From contig CP087563.1 in assembly GCA_020974905.1 (NCBI GenBank), positions 744,001 to 808,000 of the forward strand: a stretch of 64,000 nucleotides of DNA, in the 5' to 3' direction. The DNA is from Planctomycetes bacterium syqfu (lineage in GTDB: Bacteria > Planctomycetota > Phycisphaerae > Phycisphaerales > Phycisphaeraceae). Made by a program: the position numbers and the translations under genes. The notes beneath the pieces are model-generated. The model was not told the origin of the DNA. It was given only the letters and a program-made list of their open reading frames with translations, and did no database searches. How positions within the stretch are numbered: the first letter of the stretch is position 1; the number at the start of each line of letters is the position of its first letter. Positions 36,630 to 44,615 of this stretch are shown in pieces.

Positions 36630-38045
36630 TTACACGATCCGCAGTGAATCCGTCACGGTCATGCGGCGGAAACGCGTGAACGTCAACGGGCTGGTCACAC
36701 CTTCGCCTGACGGCGTTGCGATCGAGTAACTCGGGAACCCTTCACCGTTGGCACCCAGGCAACCGGTCGACGGACCATTGACCGCGAACAACGTCGTGTT
36801 CACAGCCTGTCCCATGCGGGTGATGTTGTTCAAATTATTGGAGTGAATGATGGCGGTGTGACCAAAGCCATGTTCGTGTTTGAGTGCCAGTTCAAGTGCC
36901 TGATCAAAGTCACGCACACGGACGAACGGCACGAACGGCATCATCTGTTCCACAGGCACAAACGGGTTGTCTTCCGACGTTTCACCAAAGAGCAGATCCA
37001 CACCGTCACGCAGCTTCACACCGGCAGCATCAGCCAGGACACTCGGGTCCTTGCCAATGAAATCTTTGCCCGCCACCCAGTGATCGTCTTTCCAACTGAT
37101 CGCGGCCTTGGTGAGTTTTTCAACACCACCAGCGGACAACTCAACGGCACCGGCCTGGCGCATCGCAGCCATCATCTTGTCGAACACGCTATCGACGACG
37201 AAGACTTCTTTTTCACCGATGCACAAGAGGTTGTTATCAAACGCAGCACCGAAAATAATACCTTCAGCAGCACGCTTCAAATCAGCGGTTTCATCCACGA
37301 CCACCGGCGGGTTACCGGAACCGGCAACGACCGCACGCTTGGGGGTCTGCATCGCAGCACGGGCGACAGCAGGTCCGCCGGTGACCACGAGCATCGGGAT
37401 GCGCGGGTGTTTGAAAATCTGATCCGCCGATTCAAGCGTTGGCGTGTGCATCGCATTGATCAATGCATCAATACCAAACTGAGCCTTGATCGCTTTGTTG
37501 TACTCGGCAACGGCCATGCACAGACACTTGGCGCCCGACGGATGCGGGTTGATGACAAGACTGTTGCCCGCAGCGATCATCGCAATGGCGTTGGCGGTCA
37601 TCGTGGGGATCGAGTGGGTTACCGGGGTGATCACGCCGATCACACCCCAGGGCGCCATCTCATCGAGGCAGATGCCTTTGTCGCCGGTCTTGGCAGCGGT
37701 CTTGAGAAACTCGACACCGGGGATGCCCTGCAACAAACCGAGCTTGGCGATCTTGTGATCAAGTCGGCCGACCTTGGTTTCTTCCAGTTCAATGCGACCC
37801 CACTCGGGAGCATTTTCCTGAGCCATGGCTTTGAGCAATTTACAGATACCGTCACGGGTTTCCATGCCGGCTTTGGCAAGTTGCTGCTGAGCGATGGTGG
37901 CCTGTTCGACAGCCGCGTCCACACTGTCATGTAAACCGTTGGACGATGCCGCAGGCTTGGCAGTGATGATCGACGGGTCATTGGAAGCGCTCATGCGTTT
38001 GAGGACTTCGCTGACGACGTTGGCGATGAGTGTTTTGTCATCCAT
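36630..38045 (-). CDS. pduP: CoA-acylating aldehyde dehydrogenase (PduP-like)
   Basis: 471 residues. Converts an aldehyde (lactaldehyde or propionaldehyde) plus CoA and NAD to the acyl-CoA inside the shell. The N-terminus MDDKTLIANVVSEVLKRMSA is an encapsulation-type amphipathic helix, followed by a flexible linker (20-40). The ALDH core has GVIGVITPVTHSIPT, AGNSLVINPHPSGAK, VTGGPAVARA, VVAGSGNPP and the catalytic Cys275 in FDNNLLCIGEKEV. The oxyanion and C-terminal regions are normal. It lies 60 bp upstream of BMC-P copy 2. Gene symbol is by similarity of family and context. Confidence 0.93.
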   Translation of the reverse strand: MDDKTLIANVVSEVLKRMSASNDPSIITAKPAASSNGLHDSVDAAVEQATIAQQQLAKAGMETRDGICKLLKAMAQENAPEWGRIELEETKVGRLDHKIAKLGLLQGIPGVEFLKTAAKTGDKGICLDEMAPWGVIGVITPVTHSIPTMTANAIAMIAAGNSLVINPHPSGAKCLCMAVAEYNKAIKAQFGIDALINAMHTPTLESADQIFKHPRIPMLVVTGGPAVARAAMQTPKRAVVAGSGNPPVVVDETADLKRAAEGIIFGAAFDNNLLCIGEKEVFVVDSVFDKMMAAMRQAGAVELSAGGVEKLTKAAISWKDDHWVAGKDFIGKDPSVLADAAGVKLRDGVDLLFGETSEDNPFVPVEQMMPFVPFVRVRDFDQALELALKHEHGFGHTAIIHSNNLNNITRMGQAVNTTLFAVNGPSTGCLGANGEGFPSYSIATPSGEGVTSPLTFTRFRRMTVTDSLRIV

Positions 38046-38075
38046 GGTGTGTTACTCGGAAAATTCCGGTTTATC

Positions 38076-38222
38076 TTTTTGAACCGCCTAGACGCCAAGG
38101 ACGCCAAGATCGGAACAAGTTTTTATTTTTTGTTTGAACACTGCAATTAGCCTGAAACCAAAATCAAAAAGTTTTATCTCTCTCTCTGAGCTTGGTGCTT
38201 CCGGGGTCTTGGCGGTTCAAAA
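38076..38222. repeat. MITE-like element with imperfect terminal inverted repeats inside the BMC operon
   Basis: About 147 bp. Left end TTTTGAACCGCCTAGACGCC... and right end ...GGTCTTGGCGGTTCAAAA, which read as TTTTGAACCGCCAAGAC in reverse complement. Outer ~17 bases match with one mismatch, and the pairing continues imperfectly to about 32 bp. It fills the gap between pduP and BMC-P copy 3. Not coding. Confidence 0.7.
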
Positions 38223-38227
38223 CAAAA

Positions 38228-38557
38228 TCACTTGAGTTTCACATCTCCCACAACCGCTTCGTCGACAATACCGACGATCACTGCGTCTGTGGGGACTTGT
38301 TTCATCCCGTCTGCCATGCGTGCGCTGGAGCCTTGTGAAATGAGGACGAGTTGCCCCGTGCCGCATCCCAGTGAGTCCATTGCCACGATCGCGCGACCTG
38401 TGGGTTCGAATCCCCCTGCTCCACCTTCACCGTTTGCCCCGTCTGCTGCATCGGAATAGATCACCTTCAAGGGTTCGACAATCAACAGGCGTTGGCCATT
38501 GATGGTCTTGTCCTTGACGGAGGAAACAACGTGTCCTTTGATGCGTCCGAGAAACAT
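38228..38557 (-). CDS. BMC-P pentameric vertex protein, copy 3
   Basis: 109 residues. MFLGRIKGHVVSSVKDKTI (fold start), QRLLIVEPLKVIY, a Gly-rich loop NGEGGAGGFEP, AIVAMDSLGCGTGQLVLISQGS, and the C-terminal AVIVGIVDEAVVG. Only a weak GGA precedes the ATG. The three BMC-P genes are distinct and may occupy different vertices or mix. Confidence 0.93.
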   Translation of the reverse strand: MFLGRIKGHVVSSVKDKTINGQRLLIVEPLKVIYSDAADGANGEGGAGGFEPTGRAIVAMDSLGCGTGQLVLISQGSSARMADGMKQVPTDAVIVGIVDEAVVGDVKLK

Positions 38558-38628
38558 GGCAAGTTCCAGTTACGAGGAATGAGGCAATTCGATCCGCCCT
38601 GTATCAACATCAACACAGGTGTTTGGAC

Positions 38629-38659
38629 GGTGGGTTTCGCTTCGCTCTACCCACCCTAC
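38629..38659. repeat. Half copy of the 32-bp-arm repeat
   Basis: GGTGGGTTTCGCTTCGCTCT... matches the right arm of the inverted repeat at 15283-15314 over 31 bp with about two differences. There is no partner arm within 200 bp. It lies between BMC-P copy 3 and BMC-H copy 1. Confidence 0.85.
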
Positions 38660-38683
38660 GATGTGATCGAGCTTCCGGGGGGG

Positions 38684-38947
38684 TTAGACTTTGGCGACGT
38701 CGTCGTGGGGGCGGGCGATCACGTGAACGCTGAGCACTTCACCAACGCGACGGGCTGCTTCAGCGCCAGCATCGACGCCAGCCTTGACAGCTGCGACATC
38801 ACCTTCGATGGTCATGCAGCACATGCCGCTACCGACTTTGTTTTGTGAAACGAATTTGACGTTGGCAGCCTTGAGTGCTGCGTCCAGACCTTCGATCGCG
38901 GGGATCAGACCCTTGGTTTCGATCATGCCGAGTGCTTGTTGTGCCAT
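38684..38947 (-). CDS. BMC-H hexameric shell protein, copy 1
   Basis: 87 residues, one BMC domain ([55 protein letters not shown]). The pore loop reads [15 protein letters not shown], where PduA-type proteins have GSGLVTV; two adjacent Cys follow the GSG. Strong AGGAG upstream of the ATG. Confidence 0.96.
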   Translation of the reverse strand: MAQQALGMIETKGLIPAIEGLDAALKAANVKFVSQNKVGSGMCCMTIEGDVAAVKAGVDAGAEAARRVGEVLSVHVIARPHDDVAKV

Positions 38948-39174
38948 TGTTAGACTCCTGCTGTTTTAGAGCTTGTTGGTTGTTTAATAAAAGTTTTTCT
39001 GCAAAACCAGAACCTCAAGATGACCTGATGAGGGCTTAAGGCCAAAAGGATGAAAACCCTTAAGCGTTCTTCCAGGCCACCCTGAGATTCATGGGGACGT
39101 ATTGTTTTCCATGTGGTTTTGCATGGTTAATCGTTTCGTTTCACTGTGATCACGAACACTTCGTTTCTCACAGA

Positions 39175-39285
39175 CCAGCGTTGCATAGCAACGCGGCTAT
39201 TTTCAATTGTCATTGCGTTGTCGATTAACGCGTCAGTGAGTAAAAACATTTCGTTCTCACTAGCCGCGTTGCTACGCAACGCTGG
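39175..39285. repeat. Inverted repeat with 24-bp arms in the ackA/BMC-H gap
   Basis: CCAGCGTTGCATAGCAACGC... (39175-39198) pairs with its reverse complement at 39262-39285 with one mismatch. Each arm is itself a small palindrome (CGTTGC-AT-AGCAACG). It lies in the 347-bp gap 38948-39294 between ackA and BMC-H copy 1, so it is transcribed within the operon. The rest of the gap shows a short GCTTAAGG/CCTTAAGC pair near 39035-39065 and no gene. Confidence 0.8.
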
Positions 39286-39294
39286 TGTCTTTCG

Positions 39295-40488
39295 TCATTG
39301 CGTCAACACATCAAATGTCTGACGAGCGACGATGAGTTCTTCGTTGGTGGGGACAACCCAAATCTGTGTCTTGCTATCCGCAGCGTGAATCGCTGTCTCT
39401 TCGTTTCCGTTGGCTTGCTCGTTCTTATCGACATCCAGTTTGATGCCTGCAAAATCGAGATTGGCGCACACGGCTTTGCGAAGGACTTTGCTGTGTTGGC
39501 CGATACCACCGGTGAAGACCAGCGCGTCAGCACCGTTGAGAACCGCCAGGTAGGACCCGACATAGTGCCGACAGGTTTCGACGAACGCATCGAAGGCAAG
39601 CTTGGCCCGGTCGTTGCCGGCATCTGCTGCTTCGATGACTTCACGCATGTCACTGCTCACCCCACTGATCCCAAGCAGGCCCGACTCTTTACCAAGCTTC
39701 TTCCAAATGGTATCGAGGTCTAAACCTGTTTCCGGCGTGAGAAGTTTCATGAGTGCAAAGGCATCAAAGTCGCCAACGCGTGAAGCATGAAACGTTCCCG
39801 ACTGGGCCGTCATGCCGAAGCTGTTGGCAACACTCTTGCCGTTCTCGATGGCACAGATCGAACAACTCCCACCCAGGTGACAGTTAATCACCTTGGAGAT
39901 CGAGCTATCAAGCTGTGGCATGCGTGTGGCAATGTAACGATGCGATGCACCATGGAAACCGTAACGTCGGATACCCAGGTCGGTCGTCCATTCGTAAGGA
40001 ATGCCGTAGACCTGGCGAGACATTGGAATCGACTGGTGGAAAGCCGTCTCAAACGCAGCCACCTGAGGGATCGATGGCAACTGTTTGGCGAAGGCTTTCA
40101 TGGCAGCGATGTAGGGTGGGTTATGAGCGGGCGCGACATCTGCAAAGTCCTGCATGGTGTCGATCACCTGGTCATCCACTTTCACCGCGCCACTGATCGG
40201 GCCGCCGTGTACCGCTTTGAAACCGATGGCATCGACTGCGTCAATCGAATCGATCACGCCAAGGTTGATAAGTTCCTTGAAGTGAAAATCGATCGCCTGA
40301 GCATGGTCCGCCAAATCGACAACACCTTTGCTGCTGTCCTTGTCCGTCTTGATCGACCAGTTGCTCGCGCCAAGTCCCAACCGATCAGCCGCACCCTCAG
40401 CTAGGGCCGTTTCATGATCGCCGGGTACAAGGTCATAGAGCTTGTACTTGAAGCTGGTCGAACCGAGATTGGCAACGAGAATCAACAT
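39295..40488 (-). CDS. ackA: Acetate (propionate/lactyl-phosphate) kinase
   Basis: 397 residues from the ATG at 40488, where the family N-terminus starts (ILVANLGSTSFKYKLYDL; most acetate kinases have NCGSSSLKF). Other motifs: FKAVHGGPISG, FETAFHQSIP, RRYGFHGASHRYIA, VINCHLGGSCSICAI, DALVFTGGIGQHS. It makes ATP from the acyl-phosphate released by PduL, and would act in the cytosol or inside the organelle. No encapsulation helix at either end. No Shine-Dalgarno is visible. Confidence 0.92.
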   Translation of the reverse strand: MLILVANLGSTSFKYKLYDLVPGDHETALAEGAADRLGLGASNWSIKTDKDSSKGVVDLADHAQAIDFHFKELINLGVIDSIDAVDAIGFKAVHGGPISGAVKVDDQVIDTMQDFADVAPAHNPPYIAAMKAFAKQLPSIPQVAAFETAFHQSIPMSRQVYGIPYEWTTDLGIRRYGFHGASHRYIATRMPQLDSSISKVINCHLGGSCSICAIENGKSVANSFGMTAQSGTFHASRVGDFDAFALMKLLTPETGLDLDTIWKKLGKESGLLGISGVSSDMREVIEAADAGNDRAKLAFDAFVETCRHYVGSYLAVLNGADALVFTGGIGQHSKVLRKAVCANLDFAGIKLDVDKNEQANGNEETAIHAADSKTQIWVVPTNEELIVARQTFDVLTQ

Positions 40489-40579
40489 GGGTGTTTCAGG
40501 TTCCAAAAAGGGGTAAAAAAGGGGTCAATTGAGGTACAAAACCCCAAATTGAGACTTTTGGGCGACTTTTCAAAAGTGA

Positions 40580-40840
40580 TCAAAAGCCGTCAACGAGCGA
40601 ATCGTGCGGGCGAGCGATCACGTGAGCGGAAACCAGTTCGCCAACACGGGCGGCGGCTTCGGCACCGGCGTCGACGGCAGCCTTCACGCTACCGACATCA
40701 CCTTTGACCATGACAGTGACATAGGCACCGCCGATGGGAACGGTTTTGACGAGGGTGACGTTGGCTGCTTTGAGCATGGCGTCGGTTGCTTCGACCAGCG
40801 GTGTCTGGCCACGAGTTTCAATCATGCCAAGTGCGTCCAT
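40580..40840 (-). CDS. BMC-H hexameric shell protein, copy 2
   Basis: 86 residues: [56 protein letters not shown]. The pore loop is [17 protein letters not shown], so IGGA replaces the GSG found in copies 1 and 3; the pore is expected to differ in size and charge. Strong TAGGAG precedes the ATG. Confidence 0.96.
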   Translation of the reverse strand: MDALGMIETRGQTPLVEATDAMLKAANVTLVKTVPIGGAYVTVMVKGDVGSVKAAVDAGAEAAARVGELVSAHVIARPHDSLVDGF

Positions 40841-40964
40841 GGCAATTTCTCCTAAGGCATCACGTTGGATGCGTAAAATTCGAGTTATTTGTTTTCACAT
40901 AGCTGCGACACTTTCGGGGGACGTGTCGCTGTTGCGCTAAACCGCAAGCGGTTGCTTCCGGGGG

Positions 40965-41255
40965 TTACTTGGCGGCCTTCTTGGCTTTGGGAAGCACGGC
41001 AGGCAGTTCGTCATGCGGGCGTGCGATGACGTGAACGCCAACGACGTCGCCAACGCGACCGGCTGCGGCTGCGCCGGCTTCGACGGCTGCCTTGACTGCT
41101 GCAACATCACCTGTCACAAAACCCGTGACCAGACCGCTGCCGACCTTGTCCCAGCCAACAAACTGGACATTGGCGGCTTTGAGCATGGCGTCACTGGCTT
41201 CGATCAAGGAGACTAAACCCTTGGTTTCGACCATTCCGATTGCTTGTTGTGCCAT
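40965..41255 (-). CDS. BMC-H hexameric shell protein, copy 3
   Basis: 96 residues. [32 protein letters not shown], pore loop [15 protein letters not shown] (standard GSG pore), [13 protein letters not shown]. The C-terminus has an Ala/Lys tail ([10 protein letters not shown]) that the other two lack and that may contact cargo or nucleic acid. AGGAG is present upstream. Confidence 0.96.
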   Translation of the reverse strand: MAQQAIGMVETKGLVSLIEASDAMLKAANVQFVGWDKVGSGLVTGFVTGDVAAVKAAVEAGAAAAGRVGDVVGVHVIARPHDELPAVLPKAKKAAK

Positions 41256-41388
41256 TTTGATTTCTCCTGATTACCGAGCCTGGCATGGACGTCTTTCAAG
41301 CGAATGTGCTGAAAAACTCCCGGTAATAAACGTGTTTTAAAGGTTATTTCGTGCCGTATCCGGAAAGATAAACTTCCGGGGGCGGGGG

Positions 41389-42087
41389 TTATTTTTTGAT
41401 GAGTTCCATTCGCGTGGCAGAGCCCAGGTCACAGGCATTGCCTTCGTCGGTGTCGATGTGCACTTCAAGTTTGACCTTCGGATGCTCGCGGACGAGAACG
41501 TTGTCAAACACAAGGCCACACGGACCGTCGATTTTGAGTTTCATGTAATCGCCATCCTTGACACCGAAGTGCGTCAGATCGTCAGGGTGCATGTGCACGT
41601 GACGTTCTGCACGGATGACGCCCTGCTGAAGTGTGACCGAGCCGTAGGGTCCGACGAGTGAGCAACCTGCGGTGCCTTCGTGATCGCCGGAAGTTTTGAG
41701 CGGGAGCTTGATACCCAGGTACATGCCGTCGGTGTAGGACAGTTCAACCTGGGTGTATTTGCGAACGGGTCCGAGGATTCGGACATTGGGAATCATGCGG
41801 TTGCGGGGCCCGATGATGTTGACCTGCTGCTCGGAGGCGAATTCGCCGTCCTGATACAGGTCCTTGAGTTTGGTGAGTTGAGCCCCGGGGCCAAAAAGCT
41901 TTTCAAGGTCTTCCTGCGTCACATGAATATGACGGGCAGAGACATTGACCACCAGCGGGTTGGGACCACCATTATGGGACTGGGGCTTGTAGATTTTGTC
42001 AGCACTATTACCCAGACGTGCTCGCAGAGCTTCGCGGACAAGTGCTTCGATTTGGGACCGATCGATAGTGTTATTTACCGTGCTCAT
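41389..42087 (-). CDS. pduL: Phosphate propanoyltransferase PduL
   Basis: 232 residues. PduL swaps CoA for phosphate on the acyl-CoA and so recycles CoA inside the organelle. N-terminal amphipathic helix (IDRSQIEALVREALRARLGN) serves as encapsulation peptide. Zinc ligands appear in NVSARHIHVT and RAERHVHMHPDD; other motifs are VNIIGPRNRMIPNVRILGP and VHIDTDEGNACDL. First gene of the operon. The ATG is 6 bases after a -10 box, so the mRNA is probably leaderless. Confidence 0.95.
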   Translation of the reverse strand: MSTVNNTIDRSQIEALVREALRARLGNSADKIYKPQSHNGGPNPLVVNVSARHIHVTQEDLEKLFGPGAQLTKLKDLYQDGEFASEQQVNIIGPRNRMIPNVRILGPVRKYTQVELSYTDGMYLGIKLPLKTSGDHEGTAGCSLVGPYGSVTLQQGVIRAERHVHMHPDDLTHFGVKDGDYMKLKIDGPCGLVFDNVLVREHPKVKLEVHIDTDEGNACDLGSATRMELIKK

Positions 42088-42093
42088 GCCAGA

Positions 42094-42122
42094 ATCATAG
42101 CAACCCGAGAAACGTTTTGCAA
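42094..42122 (-). promoter_or_regulatory. Promoter of the BMC operon
   Basis: On the minus strand TTGCAA (42117-42122), a 17-bp spacer and TATGAT (42094-42099) lie six bases before the pduL ATG. The spacing is optimal for the main sigma factor, and the start of transcription would fall at about the ATG. Confidence 0.72.
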
Positions 42123-42238
42123 TCTTTTGGAAGATTTTGACAGAAAATTATCATTAGGTGGAAAAGTCCGGATTTCTCATTGACATGGCTGGCGATCAAT
42201 TGTTATGTAAACAGCATTGATTAATGACCTTAACCAGC

Positions 42239-42656
42239 ATGACCAAACGCTATCAAAAAGTCCGTCGACTTCTCGCTGCAGCGACATTTTGCCTCTGCCT
42301 GATTTTGCTTCACCAACTCTTTGGTGGTTATCGGAGCATACCTACCCTGCCGTTTTCAACTGCCAGTTGGCTGTGTGCTGACGCTGAGTCACGTGGCTTC
42401 ATGGTTGATGACCTATTGCAGAACCACCCGCTTGTCGGACTCAGCAACACTGATCTCTTTGACATGCTTGGGCAACCTGATCATGCGTATAGCGGTATGG
42501 ATCATACAGCGAATACCTACCCTGACTTACGACCTGGATTGGCGGCATGTGAATCCCAACTCGCTCATGAAATTTGAGTCTGTTTCATCACTGCGAATCA
42601 CGGTTGATTCAACTTCAACCGTGATTGAAACAGTGATCTTAAGAGATGGCATTTGA
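42239..42656 (+). pseudogene. Small membrane/lipoprotein gene (SmpA-like) broken by a frameshift
   Basis: The first frame (ATG at 42224 or 42239) gives one N-terminal helix (LLAAATFCLCLILLHQLF) and a soluble part with MVDDLLQNHPLVGLSNTDLFDMLGQPDH, which is SmpA/OmlA-like, then runs off into unrelated sequence to a stop at 42577. The expected continuation is in another frame from about 42515: YDLDWRHVNPNSLMKFESVS...LRITVDS, ending at 42656. One indel near 42505-42530 would rejoin them, giving about 138 residues. It may be real decay or a base-calling error. Confidence 0.55.
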
Positions 42657-42874
42657 GAAACCTGCATGCCAGTTGAACTGTAATAAGCAATCTGAGTCTG
42701 AAAAGTTATCACAAACTGGGTTACTGGCTTGTACAGATGTTAGAATTGATTTAAAGTACACAGGTTAAGTCGGTTGAACAGAGCGGTATTAACACGACGA
42801 TCAGGGTCACCTGATCAGATTGAACTCTCAGAGACACATTTTTCTTGCCGCACATCACGGGCAGGAGGTCCACG

Positions 42875-44458
42875 ATGGCCAAAATGGAATTTTACAACCA
42901 GGATGAAGCTGCCGAAAAACTCGGCGTTGATGAAGCTGGTCTTAAACAAATGGTTTCACGCGGTGAACTTCAGCCGTTTCGCGATCGCGATAAGCTGCTG
43001 TTCAAACGTCAGCAGGTTGATGCCCTGGCAGCACGTGACGAATCCATGGGCGACTCGATCGGACTTTCAGGTGGCGATGGCTCACTTGACGAAACCGGTA
43101 CGCTGGGCAACCTCAGCCTCGGTGAAACAGGTGACCTGTCCATCGCAGGTGGTGATGACACCGGCATGATCTCACTGGATGACTCCGGTGACACGGGCAT
43201 CATCCCCCTCTCCGATTCCGGCGATACCGGCGCGATCAATCTCGATGACTCCGGCGGAACCGGTGTCCTTCCCCTGGCGGACACTGGCTTGGGAGAAACA
43301 GGCGACTTCTCAACAGCAGGTAACACCAGCGTTCCCCTGTCTGACACCGGTAAAGCTGACGATGGCTCTGACATTGGCCTTTCTGCAACAGGACTTGGTG
43401 AAAGCGGCCTTGGACTTGATGCCACCGGCACAGGGACCGGCCTCGAAGACATCGGCTTAAGTGAACCAACCAGTGGTCTGGATGCACTCTCCGACGGCTC
43501 GGGCATCAGCCTCAAGCTGGATGACACCGGCGATAACGACATCAAACTCACCGACACCAACAGTGATCAAGATGCCATGGATATGGATCCCAAGGAAGGT
43601 TCCAGTGGTCTGGGATTGGCATTGGATGATCTTGGCGGTTCTGCTGCCGGTGCCGATTCATTGAATCTCGAAGACACCGGTGCAGGTCAAAACGAAAAAG
43701 AAGATCCCAAACAAGCGACAGGTATCAGCGTCTTTGATGCTGGCGAAGTCGATGAAGCCGACCCCATGGCAGCAACCATCGTCACCGATGCAGGTGGCAT
43801 CTCCGACGATGATGATCTCTCGCTGGACTCCGTTGGTTCGGGCAGTGGTCTGCTTGACCTGACTCGTGAAAGCGATGACACCTCCCTGGGCGCTGAACTG
43901 CTTGATGAGATTTATCCCACCGGTGGCAGTGCTGCTGGCGAAAGCATCTCCGATTCACGCATGGATACCGCTGCGGGAAGCTCCGGTGTGTTTGACGGCG
44001 CAGTGACGCTTGAAGCTTCACACGCAGACGCATCTGCAACGGGGACCGCTCAGAGCACCGGCGCAGGCGATACCGGCATGGACACCGCTGAAGGCACCGC
44101 CATCGCCGCAGCCGAAGTCATGGACGAAACGGTCGAAGCCACCGAAACCGTCATCGAAGCAGCACCGGTTGAAAAACGCCCCACGCCCACAGCTCCGGCG
44201 GGTGCCAATCTCGTCCCGGCTGAACCGTTCGACCCGGCATGGAGTGGTTTTTCAGCGGGCATGCTCTTAGTCGCCTTTATCACCCTCGTTGGCTTGATGA
44301 TGGTCCTTGGCGCAACGCTGGCTGGTGGCACCAGCGTTCTGGTTCCCCTGTTGGCCAAAGACTCAACCACCCTTTACACCTACACCGGTGGCTTACTGGG
44401 CGTCGGTATCGTCTTTGGCATCATCGGTATGGTTGTTGGCCCCAAACTCGCTAAATAA
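42875..44458 (+). CDS. HTH, Asp/Ser/Thr/Gly-repeat and membrane-helix protein
   Basis: 527 residues from the ATG at 42875, with GGAGG upstream. N-terminus (1-50): MerR/excisionase-type HTH (EFYNQDEAAEKLGVDEAGLK, RGELQPFRDRDKLLFKR). From about 60 to 430 it is strongly acidic with imperfect repeats of D-S/T-G-D-T-G type (DDSGDTG, SDSGDTGAINLDDSG, ETGDFS). Two membrane helices close the protein (FSAGMLLVAFITLVGLMMVL; LLGVGIVFGIIGMVVG). A DNA-binding head on an acidic tether fixed to the membrane is suggested. No family is recognised. psd follows 157 bp later in the same direction. Confidence 0.6.
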   Translation: MAKMEFYNQDEAAEKLGVDEAGLKQMVSRGELQPFRDRDKLLFKRQQVDALAARDESMGDSIGLSGGDGSLDETGTLGNLSLGETGDLSIAGGDDTGMISLDDSGDTGIIPLSDSGDTGAINLDDSGGTGVLPLADTGLGETGDFSTAGNTSVPLSDTGKADDGSDIGLSATGLGESGLGLDATGTGTGLEDIGLSEPTSGLDALSDGSGISLKLDDTGDNDIKLTDTNSDQDAMDMDPKEGSSGLGLALDDLGGSAAGADSLNLEDTGAGQNEKEDPKQATGISVFDAGEVDEADPMAATIVTDAGGISDDDDLSLDSVGSGSGLLDLTRESDDTSLGAELLDEIYPTGGSAAGESISDSRMDTAAGSSGVFDGAVTLEASHADASATGTAQSTGAGDTGMDTAEGTAIAAAEVMDETVEATETVIEAAPVEKRPTPTAPAGANLVPAEPFDPAWSGFSAGMLLVAFITLVGLMMVLGATLAGGTSVLVPLLAKDSTTLYTYTGGLLGVGIVFGIIGMVVGPKLAK

Positions 44459-44602
44459 CCTGCTTTTGAAACACCTTGAATCTCAAACCATAACTGGAAA
44501 AGGAACAGGGACCGTTGTACAGGGATTGAATAAGACATTTATCACTGCATCATCAGCTTGAATGTCTTTTTTAACTTCCCCTGCTCTGCGGTCCCTTTTC
44601 TC

Positions 44603-44608
44603 TATAAT
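44603..44608 (+). promoter_or_regulatory. -10 box adjacent to the psd start
   Basis: A perfect TATAAT ends seven bases before the ATG at 44616 and no Shine-Dalgarno lies between, so the mRNA is likely leaderless. No good -35 hexamer at 16-18 bp is seen. Confidence 0.55.
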
Positions 44609-44615
44609 AAACCCC

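Noticed and set aside
36843-37934. 363-residue open frame antisense to pduP
   Set aside because: pduP has clear ALDH motifs on the other strand; the antisense frame follows codon bias and has no motif or ribosome site.
40515-40545. GGGGT/ACCCC stem followed by T-run on the minus strand between BMC-H copy 2 and ackA
   Set aside because: Only five base pairs with a 15-base loop; too weak to call a terminator or attenuator, although some effect on downstream expression is possible.
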